Below are positions 7,484-17,600 of a stretch of 64,000 nt of DNA, piece after piece. Where the stretch lies: contig NZ_LECT01000006.1 of NCBI RefSeq assembly GCF_001027925.1, positions 62,001 through 126,000 on the forward strand, read 5' to 3'. Source of the DNA: Rhodopirellula islandica. GTDB taxonomy: Bacteria > Planctomycetota > Planctomycetia > Pirellulales > Pirellulaceae. The notes below the pieces were generated by a model that was given only the letters and a program-made list of their open reading frames with translations, was not told the origin of the DNA and did no database searches. Both the position numbers and the translations under genes were made by a program. Within the stretch, counting starts at the first letter, position 1. Each line of letters begins with the position of its first letter.

Positions 7484-9169
7484 TCAGCGGATCGCACTCA
7501 TGTAGAAACTGAACATTCGCTCGTCGTCCGTGTCGGCCATCGCAACTGGGAATGCAAAGTCGAACGCCAGCGGAGCGGGACCGAGCATTGGGATCGCGAC
7601 ACGCAGACCAAAGCCAGGAGCGACTCGGAAATTATCGGTGTCAATCTCGATGTCCTGTTCGACCGTTCCGAAGTCAACAAAGGCAACGCCGCGAAAAGCG
7701 TCGTCGGCGGTCAGCGGGAACATGTATTCGACCGAGTTCAACCATTGGAACTGACCCCCGACTTCCACGCCGTTGATGACGGGGCTGGCACCCCGGAAAT
7801 CGAAACCGCGAATCGTCGCGTAACCACCGGCAAAGTAGTTTTCGAAGATCGGTGTTTCGTCGCCGCTGAAGCCAAGTTGGACACTGTAGGAAAGGGTTTG
7901 CTTCCCCGAGCCATCGGCTCGTTCGCGAAGCAACCAGTACTTGCGGTATTCGGCTTCGAAGGTGGAGTACTCGTAGTCGCCAAAGGTTTGTTCGAAACTC
8001 AATTCAAAGTAGTGACCGCGACTGGGCTGCAACGGGCTGTTGCGAGTGTCGTGGATCAGTGACGCCATGCCACTGAACAGAGCGTTGTCGCCGAGGGCCG
8101 AATTCAGTTCGGGCACAGTGTTGACTCGTGGGTCAGTGATCTCGACATTTTGTCCGCCGACGCCAAGCGAAATCGAAAGGTCGGGGGTCACGCGATAACC
8201 AAAGCTGGCTCGGCCGCCGAGGCGGTTTTCGTCCCAGTCGTCAAAGTTGCGATCGTACAAGAACCCACTCAGCGACATGCTAATGGGCAAGTAACCCAGC
8301 AGGTTGGGGTCCGCGAACTGAGCGGTGTACCGTTGATAATCACTCCCGGGAGCGGCTTCCAATCGAAACGTTTGGCCGGCACCACGGAAGGCGGTTCCGC
8401 TGAACAGGTCGCCAAAGGAGGTCGGCCAGCGACTGATGTCAAAGTTGCGTTCATCCACGGTGATCTGGCCGGTGACGCCGGCGTCACTGTTGACCGCACC
8501 GCCGAACATCAGGCGACCCGTGCGAGCGGGGTAACCTTGAATGATCAGGTCGGCCTCCCGAACGGTGGGTTGATTGACAACCGGAGGTGCCAAGCTGGGT
8601 GACGATGGAAAGCTGCCCTGCAAAGGACCGGATAGAGTTCCGCCTTGGTAAGCGTCACCTTGGTAGGTTTGGCCCTGGTAAGTTTGCCCCTGATAGGCGC
8701 CGTTGGGATAGGCCGCCGGCGGAGCTGCAACGTTTCCGCCATAAGTCGGCGCGGCGTAGGGGTTGGCTGCCGTGGGGGCAGGTGTGACTGTCGCGGGAGC
8801 AGTCGTTCCGGGTGCGCCGTAGGCGGACGGGCCGCCATAGACCGATTGGCCGTAGGTCGAATTGGTCGGCGCCGCTGTTGTGCCCTGCAACGAGGGTGGT
8901 GCTCCGTAGGCGGACGGTGGCGGCGGAGCTGGATAGTCCGTTTGTGCGGAGCTAGGCGACGACGACACGAGGCTGGACGACAATGCCAGCAACGCGGACG
9001 CGGAGACGCGAGTCCACAGCGCGCGGTGGATGTCATCGAGCCAACGCGTTGCTGCGCGATGCTTCGACGTGGCCGAAGGATCCGATTCAGAAGATTGGGT
9101 CACAGCACGCATCCATGACTTGAAGCGGGACTTGAGCGGGAGTGAATTCAGTGGGGGCTTGGAGTTCAT
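7484..9169 (-). CDS. BamA-type outer-membrane beta-barrel, separate from its POTRA gene
   Basis: 561 residues. The long cytoplasm-like N-terminus (to about residue 55) leads into a possible membrane or signal segment (ALLALSSSLVSSSPSSAQ), then a Pro/Tyr/Gly/Thr-rich linker to about residue 195 with AYGAP and QGQTYQGQTYQGD repeats. From about 205 to the end it is a bacterial surface antigen (Omp85) barrel. It includes the conserved loop-6 motif in YFAGGYATIRGFDFRG (usually VRGF/IRGF) and FVDFGTVEQD near the end. It overlaps the POTRA gene by 4 bp (ATGA), so the two are translationally coupled and together cover a full BamA. The likely role is outer-membrane protein insertion. Confidence 0.85.
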   Translation of the reverse strand: MNSKPPLNSLPLKSRFKSWMRAVTQSSESDPSATSKHRAATRWLDDIHRALWTRVSASALLALSSSLVSSSPSSAQTDYPAPPPPSAYGAPPSLQGTTAAPTNSTYGQSVYGGPSAYGAPGTTAPATVTPAPTAANPYAAPTYGGNVAAPPAAYPNGAYQGQTYQGQTYQGDAYQGGTLSGPLQGSFPSSPSLAPPVVNQPTVREADLIIQGYPARTGRLMFGGAVNSDAGVTGQITVDERNFDISRWPTSFGDLFSGTAFRGAGQTFRLEAAPGSDYQRYTAQFADPNLLGYLPISMSLSGFLYDRNFDDWDENRLGGRASFGYRVTPDLSISLGVGGQNVEITDPRVNTVPELNSALGDNALFSGMASLIHDTRNSPLQPSRGHYFELSFEQTFGDYEYSTFEAEYRKYWLLRERADGSGKQTLSYSVQLGFSGDETPIFENYFAGGYATIRGFDFRGASPVINGVEVGGQFQWLNSVEYMFPLTADDAFRGVAFVDFGTVEQDIEIDTDNFRVAPGFGLRVAIPMLGPAPLAFDFAFPVAMADTDDERMFSFYMSAIR

Positions 9170-10617
9170 CTCAACGATTCCTCCAATGGCTTCACGATGA
9201 TGTCCGGCGGGGCGGCGATCGTGGGATTGGTTTCGAGCAGTTGGCTGCGTTCGATCCGGTTACGCCCGGTTTCTAAGTCGCGACGATCGATGTAATCACC
9301 TTCTCGCATCTCGATCAGGTTCAACATCGTGGTTTCTCGCATCAGGTGAGGTTCCCCGTCGATTTCGACGCGGATGCTGTTCACTTTCCAGCGATCGCCT
9401 TCTGTGATTTCGAACACCAAGTCGACGATGCCGTTTTCATCTCGCATGATCGTCTTGGGGTTGACCTCGGCGTAGATGAATCCGAGTTCACCGTAGCCAT
9501 AGACGATCTCACCGATGTCTTTTCGCATCTTGGTGCCGCTGAAAACATCATTGGCTTTCAGTTCCAGACGTCGTCGCAGTGATTCTTCGGTGATGAATTC
9601 GTTGCCGACAATTTGAATGTCGCCGATGCTGAAACGTGGGCCTTCGTTGACGACGAACACGATTGTCATCCACTTGCCGGTTCGGTCGTATTCGATCCGA
9701 CGTCCGACGGTCGCGGTCAGGAATCCAAGGTTGTGATAGTAGGACGCCAACACATCGACATCGGCGTCGATCTTTTTCATGTCCGCGACGTTGCCGATGT
9801 AGCTCATGATGCCCATCATGGGGCCACGGCTTTGAATGATTTTTTTCAACCGCGATTCGCTGACGATGGAAGCCCCTTCGATGCGAATGTCTCGGATGCG
9901 TTCTTTCGGGCCTTCGTTGATTCGAAAGACGACCGCGTTGGGATCACCGGGCAGTCCGATGGACGCAATGATCGCGGCTTGGTTGAAGCCCTCTTCGTGG
10001 TAGTAGTCGATCAAACGACGCTTGCCGGTTTCGATCGCGAATTCGCTGAGCGGGTCACCCGCGGTGATTCCCGAGCGTCCCGACAGTTCACGGTCGTTCA
10101 TTCCGTAGTCGCCGTGATAGATGACCTGCGAAACCATCGCTCGTTCCCGAACGTAGAACGTGACCAGAACGCTTTTCTGGGGTGCACTGCCGTTCGAACC
10201 GGGAGTTGCCGTGAGGCGTTCCTCGGCTTCGAAGGTGACGTGATCGAAGGATCCCATGTCGTTCAGTCGACCAACATCAGAAAGAACGGTATCTTCACTG
10301 TAAAAGCGACCTTTGCGGGTTTGAATTTCCGCCAGAATGTCTGTGGTCCGGATGACTTGGTTGCCGACCAGCCGAACTTCGGCCACGACTGCGTCGCCCG
10401 CTTCGCGACGCAGTGCCATGCCGTCGCGGTTGTGAATGTGATCACTGAATTTGGGTTTGGTTGCGGCGGCGGGTGCTTGAGCTTGGCCTCCACCCATGCC
10501 TCCACCACCCATTTGGGCGTGAAGATGGTTGGATGAGAAGGCAATCGCCAAGCAGCAAACAAAACACGCTAGAAAGCGGTGCTTCGAAGTATCGCAGCGG
10601 TAGAATCGAAACGGCAT
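9166..10617 (-). CDS. POTRA-domain protein, N-terminal half of a split BamA
   Basis: 483 residues from the ATG at 10617 (a GTG at 10638 is an alternative). A signal peptide (HRFLACFVCCLAIAFSSNHLHAQ) is followed by a short Gly/Met/Gln-rich stretch. Then come about five POTRA repeats: VAEVRLVGNQVIRTTDI, SQVIYHGDYGMNDREL, RIRDIRIEGASIVSESRL, RFSIGDIQIVGNEFITEESL and KVNSIRVEIDGEPHLM. No barrel follows; the protein ends KPLEESLR and the next gene, starting inside its stop codon, carries the barrel. POTRA domains receive unfolded outer-membrane proteins in the periplasm. Presumably the two products pair. Confidence 0.85.
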   Translation of the reverse strand: MPFRFYRCDTSKHRFLACFVCCLAIAFSSNHLHAQMGGGGMGGGQAQAPAAATKPKFSDHIHNRDGMALRREAGDAVVAEVRLVGNQVIRTTDILAEIQTRKGRFYSEDTVLSDVGRLNDMGSFDHVTFEAEERLTATPGSNGSAPQKSVLVTFYVRERAMVSQVIYHGDYGMNDRELSGRSGITAGDPLSEFAIETGKRRLIDYYHEEGFNQAAIIASIGLPGDPNAVVFRINEGPKERIRDIRIEGASIVSESRLKKIIQSRGPMMGIMSYIGNVADMKKIDADVDVLASYYHNLGFLTATVGRRIEYDRTGKWMTIVFVVNEGPRFSIGDIQIVGNEFITEESLRRRLELKANDVFSGTKMRKDIGEIVYGYGELGFIYAEVNPKTIMRDENGIVDLVFEITEGDRWKVNSIRVEIDGEPHLMRETTMLNLIEMREGDYIDRRDLETGRNRIERSQLLETNPTIAAPPDIIVKPLEESLR

Positions 10618-10891
10618 GAGCAGCCATATCCGTGGCACGAGAAACAGGATCTTCCCGTCTCTACCAATGCTTCGGCGGGTGCCACAAGGCGAATACGACT
10701 CTCCCCTCGAACTTCAATCAAGTTTGCAAAATGGTTGATTTTGCGGAGGAACAAGTGATTGGCCGATGGGAGCCGTTTCGGCGCGATTTCCGCCCGAACA
10801 CAGTCGTGGCAGCGGTCGTGAAACAGGTCAGTTTCCTGCTCGCGTTTCACAAGGGAAGGCTTGCCGCTGAATGGTTCCTACCGCGATGGCG

Positions 10892-11770
10892 TCAGGGAGC
10901 ACCGTGTTCAATCAGCTTTTTCTGAAACGTCTCAAAGAAGCTGCGATCCTTGGCGTACTGGTCTGGATCGATCTGGTTTTTGAAGTCATCCAAGTAGTCG
11001 ATCCAGCGTTTGGTCTCCTCGACGAAGGAGTATTCCGGGTCCGCCATGGGATTGACCCAGTCCGGATCCCCTGGTTCACGTTGCCCCGTGATCTGGCCGT
11101 CGCCGTTGACGAGGAAATTCGCAGTCAGCACAGGAAGCTTCATCCGCAACTCGTGAACCGCACGTTCGCCCCAGGACATGCCGGCGGTCGCTTCCTCCCA
11201 CGCCTGCGTCACTTCGGGCGATGTCGTGCTATCAGGGAACCGAAGCCCGTTGGCTTTGCCTGATTGCGTGATCCCATCGCGGTTGAGGTCCACCTGGGCA
11301 GCGGGAGGGATCAAAAGGTTGAGCGCCCCTTCCTCACTTAGCGAATCGACCTGGATCGGATCGGCCAAGCGATGGATGGTTTGGACCGTTTCCAGTTCGT
11401 CGGCCGGCAATCCACGCAGGAAGTCTTTTGGCGAGGCGTAGCCGCCTTCGTCGTAAGCCTGGGACATCACGCCAGCGTACGACTCACCCAGAGCCGCGGC
11501 GTCCTCTTGGCCGCGATAACGCCCGAGTTGCTCGACGCGATACCACTGGGTCCACGATTGCTGAATCTGAGAATCCAGCGGCGTTTCAGTGGAGACCGGT
11601 TCAGCGCTGGCGTATCCCTCGCGTCCGAAGTTCTCCAGCACTTCGCTGAAGACGCTTTGCACGTTTTCGTTGGCAGTTCGGCGATGATCATCCAGTGTCG
11701 TCACACCGGATTGGGTCGTCACACCGGATTGGCGAGTGTCGATTCGCACTTGAGGTTTCGCTCCATGCAA
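10892..11770 (-). CDS. Hypothetical protein, soluble, acidic
   Basis: 292 residues. The start is a TTG at 11770, supported by GGAGG about 10 nt upstream on the minus strand; a GTG at 11749 is possible. I do not recognise the family. The protein is polar and acidic with many Trp and Asp residues (GDPDWVNPMADPEY, RWIDYLDDFKNQIDPDQY), and no signal peptide or membrane segment. A short piece, VDLNRDGITQSG, has the look of a dockerin/EF-hand calcium loop (DLNRDG), and VNGDGQITG looks like a second one (NGDGQI). Near the N-terminus QSGVTT is repeated twice, from an 18-bp DNA duplication. It is followed by the two-kinase operon upstream of it, transcribed in the same direction. Confidence 0.6.
   Translation of the reverse strand: MHGAKPQVRIDTRQSGVTTQSGVTTLDDHRRTANENVQSVFSEVLENFGREGYASAEPVSTETPLDSQIQQSWTQWYRVEQLGRYRGQEDAAALGESYAGVMSQAYDEGGYASPKDFLRGLPADELETVQTIHRLADPIQVDSLSEEGALNLLIPPAAQVDLNRDGITQSGKANGLRFPDSTTSPEVTQAWEEATAGMSWGERAVHELRMKLPVLTANFLVNGDGQITGQREPGDPDWVNPMADPEYSFVEETKRWIDYLDDFKNQIDPDQYAKDRSFFETFQKKLIEHGAP
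11697..11732 (-). repeat. Tandem 18-bp duplication in the coding sequence
   Basis: Two perfect adjacent copies of an 18-bp unit, GTCGTCACACCGGATTGG (11697-11714 and 11715-11732). On the minus strand each encodes QSGVTT, so the reading frame is kept. It looks like recent slippage. Confidence 0.9.
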
Positions 11771-11885
11771 GCAGGACGTTCCTCCCGCTTATCGACCGGT
11801 GTCCATGTTCAAGTTTGATGGTTCAGGACGAATTTTCGGAGATTGTCGGCTGGGGTGACCCACCGTGATTCGCTGCAAGAGCAAA

Positions 11886-14630
11886 TCAAGTGGTCAGGCG
11901 GGCGATCATTTGGATCAACTTCTGTTGATCGAGCGGCTTGGTGGTGTAGTCGGTGCATCCCGCGGCCAAGCACTCTTCGCGATCGCTTTTCATGGCATTG
12001 GCGGTCAGGGCGATGATCGGCAGTTTGCAATCGCGCCGCCGGAGTTCCGTGGTGGCTTCGTAGCCGTCCATGATCGGCATCTGCATGTCCATGACGATCA
12101 AATCCACCGGTGGTGAATCGGGCGACTCGATGAACTCAATGGCTTCCTGCCCGTTGGTGGCGGTGTAGACCGTGCTGCCCGCTTTCTCAATGAAGTGCTG
12201 GGCCAAGTATCGGATGTCGCGTCGATCATCGACGACCAGCACATTGGCCGACAACCGGACCTCGGGGGCTGGTGTCTCTTGCGCAGGCAGGCTGTTCAGG
12301 TTGGGTTGGATCAATTTCCCGCTGGCGTCGACCTTCAGGCACAGTGTGAATCGACTGCCCTTGCCAGGTTGACTGGAGACATCGATTTGCCCACCCAAGG
12401 CTTGGGACAATCGACGGCAGATCGTCAGTCCCAACCCGGTGCCACCATGCGAACGCGTGGAGGTGCTGTCGACTTGTGTGAACGGTTCAAACAGCGAATC
12501 CAGTTTCTCCGACGGAATGCCCACCCCGGTGTCGATCACATCAAAGTTCAGCAGTTTGGATCGTTGGTCGTAGCGGATGTTCAGTCGCACTTCACCGTCG
12601 TTGGTGAATTTGATCGCGTTGCCGACCAGGTTCAAGAGGATTTGACGCAACCGGACCGCGTCGGTGCGAATGGTTTCCGGGATCGGGCCAGCGAACTCGA
12701 CTTTCAGCGGCAGGTCTTTTTCCGCGGCGCGAACATCCATCAGCGAACGAATGTCACCCACGATCGTGTCGGGCCGGACCGGTTGCTTCTGCAGATCCAT
12801 CTTGCCAGCATCAATTTTGGACAAATCCAAGATGTCGTTGATGATCGCCAGCAGGAAATTTCCATTGCGACGGATGGTTTCCACCACCAACAAATTGTCG
12901 GGGTCTTTCAGGTGGTCGTTCAGAATGTCGGCATGCCCGAGGATCGCTGACATGGGCGTTCGGATTTCATGCGACATGTTGGCGAGGAATTCGCCGCGAG
13001 ATCGATTGGCCATCTCCGCCGATCGCTTGGCGCGTTGCAGCGATTGCTCAAAGATTTTTCGGTCGGTGATGTCTTGCACCGTGCCCACTCGCCGAACAAC
13101 ACGACGACTCCGTTGGATGCCCTCGCGAAAGGTGCATCCCGTGTCGATGAGCCAGCGAGTCTCTCCATCAGGACGATTGATTCGAAACTCGATGGAGTGC
13201 TGGTCGGGGCCGTCCGGCAACATGGAATGACGCAGTGTTTGCCGGAATCGTTGCCGATCATCGGGATGCACCAACGACGCATAGCGGTTTTCGTCCGCGG
13301 CCCCGTCCGCGGGCAAGCCGAGGATCCGGAACAATTCATCGGACCAAATGTTCTGCGAGTCGGTGGTGGTGATGTCGTAGGTGCCAAAGCCGGTCGTCTC
13401 CGCGGCCAAACGCAGGCGGCTTTCACTGGCCTCGATGTCGGCGGCCCGCTGCCGCAGCGATGTTTCGGCCACTTGGCGATCGTGAACATCGATCACGCTT
13501 CCGATGTAGCCTTCAAATTGTCCTTGGGAATTGAACTTGGGACGCCCGGCATCGATGGCCCATCGGTAGTCGCCGTTGACGGTCCGTAGTCGGAAGTCAT
13601 GTTCGAAAGGGTCACGGCGTTCGAAAGCGGAGAGGATGATCCGGTGGGCGTCCTCACGGTCATCGGGGTGAACCATGTCGAGCCAGCCAATTCCCAAGCC
13701 GTCGGATTGAGATTGTCCGGTGTAGTCTTGCCAGCCTCGAGAGAGAAACGTGCAGGAATGGTCGGCACCGGTGACCCACAGCATCGCCGGGGCCGCGTCC
13801 GTCATCTCGCGAAAATATTGTTCGCGGCGTCGGATCGATTCCGCGACTTGCTCGTGTTCGGTGGCGTCGTAGAAATAGCAAACCACTCCGAAGCATCCGT
13901 CGGGCAGCGTCGTTCGCTCGATTTGCCACTCATAGGATTCGGCTTGGTCCGTGTCATGACGATTTTCAACGAACGCCGGCGCTTGATAGGGTTCACCGGT
14001 TTCCAGCGTGTGTTGAAAGAGCCTCATGATCTCGGTGGCAAACTCCTTTCGCCAAATCGTGAACATGATCGTTTCGAGATCGTGCCCTTCGATGGGATCA
14101 AATTGAGTGAAGTGCTCCCGTGCACCCTTGCTGATGTAACGCATCTTCAAGTCGGTGTCGACGACGTAGATGCCAAAGGGACTGTTCTGCACCAGGTTCT
14201 CAAACGTCTCTTGGGATCGTTTGAGGAAGTCTTCTTCCTGCTTTTTGTGAGTGATGTCGACGGCCGCCAGAAGTGACGAAACCGGAGTTCGTTGGCCGTC
14301 TCGCTCCTCAAAGATGACTTTTTTCCGAATGCTCAGCCAACGCACGTCTCCGTTGTCATGGATGATGCGATGTTCCATTGAGAATTCCCCCACACCATTG
14401 GGATCCATCGACTCGGCGAGATGCTCGTTGATCGCGACCGCATCATCGGGGTGGAACTTCAAATGAACTGTTTCCCGGTCGACCTGCACACCCGGGGGCA
14501 AGTCAAACAGTCGTGCGGCTTGCTGATCAGCCGAGGCGAGTTGGGTGTCGTAGTCCATGTGGATGACACCCATCGAGGACATCGACAATGCCAGACGCAG
14601 TTGCTGTTCGGTGGTGGTGAGTTCGCTCAT
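11886..14630 (-). CDS. Cytosolic hybrid histidine kinase with four PAS domains
   Basis: 914 residues, no membrane segment. In order: PAS/PAC units at roughly residues 5-135, 140-260, 265-395 and 410-530 (each with a D-H-P-D-D or PDG..RW type pattern), the HisKA dimerisation domain with the phospho-His in FLANMSHEIRTPMSAILGH (about 550), an HATPase with NLVGNAIKFTNDGEV, DTGVGIPSEKL and GGTGLGLTICRRL, and a receiver domain with DLIVMDMQMPIMDG (Asp near 846) and the conserved Lys in TKPLDQQ. No Hpt domain is attached, so phosphate must leave to a separate protein. The start overlaps the stop of the upstream 1608-residue kinase by 4 bp (ATGA), so the two are made together. Signal and target are unknown. 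Confidence 0.92.
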   Translation of the reverse strand: MSELTTTEQQLRLALSMSSMGVIHMDYDTQLASADQQAARLFDLPPGVQVDRETVHLKFHPDDAVAINEHLAESMDPNGVGEFSMEHRIIHDNGDVRWLSIRKKVIFEERDGQRTPVSSLLAAVDITHKKQEEDFLKRSQETFENLVQNSPFGIYVVDTDLKMRYISKGAREHFTQFDPIEGHDLETIMFTIWRKEFATEIMRLFQHTLETGEPYQAPAFVENRHDTDQAESYEWQIERTTLPDGCFGVVCYFYDATEHEQVAESIRRREQYFREMTDAAPAMLWVTGADHSCTFLSRGWQDYTGQSQSDGLGIGWLDMVHPDDREDAHRIILSAFERRDPFEHDFRLRTVNGDYRWAIDAGRPKFNSQGQFEGYIGSVIDVHDRQVAETSLRQRAADIEASESRLRLAAETTGFGTYDITTTDSQNIWSDELFRILGLPADGAADENRYASLVHPDDRQRFRQTLRHSMLPDGPDQHSIEFRINRPDGETRWLIDTGCTFREGIQRSRRVVRRVGTVQDITDRKIFEQSLQRAKRSAEMANRSRGEFLANMSHEIRTPMSAILGHADILNDHLKDPDNLLVVETIRRNGNFLLAIINDILDLSKIDAGKMDLQKQPVRPDTIVGDIRSLMDVRAAEKDLPLKVEFAGPIPETIRTDAVRLRQILLNLVGNAIKFTNDGEVRLNIRYDQRSKLLNFDVIDTGVGIPSEKLDSLFEPFTQVDSTSTRSHGGTGLGLTICRRLSQALGGQIDVSSQPGKGSRFTLCLKVDASGKLIQPNLNSLPAQETPAPEVRLSANVLVVDDRRDIRYLAQHFIEKAGSTVYTATNGQEAIEFIESPDSPPVDLIVMDMQMPIMDGYEATTELRRRDCKLPIIALTANAMKSDREECLAAGCTDYTTKPLDQQKLIQMIARLTT

Positions 14631-17600
14631 GTCAATTTGCTGACCAGCTGAATCAGTTTGGCAGCATCAATGGGTTTACTGAGGTAGTCGTTGCAACCTG
14701 CTTCCAGGCACAGGTTCATGTCGCCCTGCATCGCGTCTGCGGTCAAGGCGATGATCGGCCCTTCGTAGCCGAGTTCTCGGAGCTTTTTCGCGGTGGCGTA
14801 CCCGTCCAGTGTTGGCATTTGCATATCCAGAATGATGACATCCGGGCAATGTTCCTCGTTCATGCACTCGACGATTTTATGGACGGCTTGCAGGCCGTCC
14901 TCGCATTCGTCGACTGTGGCACCTGCTTTGGTCAGGATACGCCGGCTCAAAAAACGAATGTCGCGGCGGTCATCCACCACCAACGCGTAACAATTCAGTT
15001 CGATGGGATGCCCGTCCGGGGCTTCAGGAACATTGTCTTGATAGGCAATGGGTTCTGAGTGGTCCACCATGGGGACACCGGTCAACTCGCCAGGGGAAAC
15101 AATCAGCGTGAATGTGCTGCCGACTCCCATGTCGCTTTCGAACGTGATGTTGCCGCCCAGCATTTCCGCCAATCGCTGGCTGATCGTCAATCCAAGCCCG
15201 GTTCCACCGAACGTCCGGCTGACGCTGGAATCGCCTTGCGAGAAAGGCTGGAACAAATGGTTTTGTTGTTCTGTTGCGATCCCGATCCCCGTGTCGATCA
15301 CGTCGATGCACAAGCGATCGGGATCGGAATCCATCCGCACCACCAACCGCACGCTTCCCTCGTGTGTGAATTTGATCGCGTTGCCAACCAAATTGATCAG
15401 AACTTGTTTGAGGCGTTTGGAATCGGATTGAATCGATGCGGGGATGTGCTCATTGTATTCGACGGTCAATTCGAGCCCGGCTTCTTTGGCTCGGACTTCC
15501 ATGATGCTGCGAACATCTTCGATCAACCGGCCTGGATCAAAGCGTTCGTTTTCGACATCCAGTTTGCCAGCTTCGATTTTGGAAAGGTCCAAGATGTCAT
15601 TGATGATGTCCAGCAAGTAGTCGCCATTTCGCCGAATCGTTTGCAGATGCTGGCGAGCTTCGCTGTCCTCCACCACATCGTGCAGCAAATCGGCGTAGCC
15701 AAGGATGGCGGTCATCGGGGTGCGAATTTCATGCGACATGTTCGCCAGGAAAGCGCTCTTGGAAGCACTGGCTTCATTCGCGCGTCGCTCGCTCTCACGC
15801 AGCGTTTCTGCTTGCACGTGTTCTTGGGTGGAATCCCAATTGACACCGTGCATCCGAGTGACCTGGCCGGATTTCGAACGCACGATCTCCCCCATTCCGG
15901 TGATCCAACGCAACTCCCCATCGGGGCGTTGGATGCGGAACTCAAATTCGTAGTCGTGTTTGCCTTGGATCGCATCTCGCCAATGTTGTTTCAACCCCTC
16001 CGTGTCGTCAGGGTGAACGAGTGAAAACAATAGTTCGGAACTGGCTTGTTGGTCTGCTGAAACACCCAGCAGTTCGTACAGCTCTTTGGTCCAATAGCTT
16101 TTCGTTGGCGTCCATTCCCACGCGGCCATGCCTCCCGCCCGAAGTGCCATTTGCATCCGCCGGGAAGCGTTTTTCATGGCCCGTTCTGCTTTTTTACGAT
16201 CGCGAATGTCGACGCCCGATGGAATCAGGTACTCGATGTTTCCATTGTCATCGAATACAGGTGCAACCATGAAGTCGATCATCACGCCATCATCACCGTG
16301 GGCGAACAAGGACACGTCGTAGCGCACCGGTTCACCCTGGAAGGCTCGCTTCATTGCCTCTCGAATCTGCTGAGCGACATCCGGGTCGTAGCTCCACCAC
16401 GGAGCCTCGTGGAACGGTTTGCCAATCACGTCCGTGCGGTTGACTTTCGCGTGTTCCAGCGACCGGTCATCGATTTCCAACAGCAATCCGTTGCGATCGA
16501 TCACCCCCACCAATCCCAGTTGGTTGTTGATCACGCGGCGCAGGTGAGCCTCACGATGAACCAATTCCAACCGGCTTTGTTTTTGATCGTGGATGTCGAT
16601 GTTCATTCCCACCCAACGATGCACGGTTCCATCGGGGCGGTGTTGAGGAGCGGTCCGAACTTGGAACCAGCGGTGATCGCCATTTCGGTTTCGCAGACGA
16701 TATTCCATCACCAGCGGGCGTCCCTTTTCGACCGCGTCGACCCAGACCTTCTGAGTCAGTTCCCGGTCGTCGGGATGGATCGCGTCCAGCCATCCAAAAC
16801 CAGACCATTCCTCCATGGTTTGTCCGGTGTATTCACGCCAGCTCGTTGAGTCGGATTCGACCACACCTTTGGCATCGGCGATCCAGACGATCTGGGCCGA
16901 GGCACGGACCAACGATTGGAACAGCTCTTCGCTTTCTCGCAGCTGCGTGACATCGGTGAAGGTGAGCACAATCCCATCGTGATCGCCTGTGTGGGAGCGA
17001 TACGGCAGCACACGACGGATGAATGCTTGGCCGGATTGAGCAACAATGGTGTGCTCGACGCCGTCTTCTTGGATCAATTGTTCCCAACTGGGAAGCGGTG
17101 GCATGACGCTCACATTGGGAACGATTTGCGTGAGTGGACGCCCCACATCGGTCGCGATCAGACCATAGATCTCTGTCGCCGCAGGTGTGAAGCTTCGGAT
17201 CGACAAATCGTCATCCAAAAAGATGGTTGCAATGCGTGTGCTTCGCAGCAGGTTCTGCAAGTCCGCATTGGCACGGGCGACCGCCTCACTGCTGCTGCGG
17301 ATTTCTTCTTTGGAGACCTCCAGTTTTTCGTTGGCGGTTTGCAGCCCTTGGTTCATCACCAGGAGTTCGTCGTTGGACGACTTCAGCTCCTCATTGGTAG
17401 CCTCCATTTCTTGCATCGACCGATCGAGGTCTTCCCGGGTGGCCGCGAGCTCTCGCTGGAGTTGTTCGATCAATCGTTGGGCGTCTTTCTCCGAGGTTTC
17501 CGGCGGATCGGAGCCGTCGGTTGACCCTTCCAAGTCCGAAGCGGGAGGGCTCCGATCCTGGAAGGCCACCATGAACAACTCGGTTTCGTGCCCCAATTGC

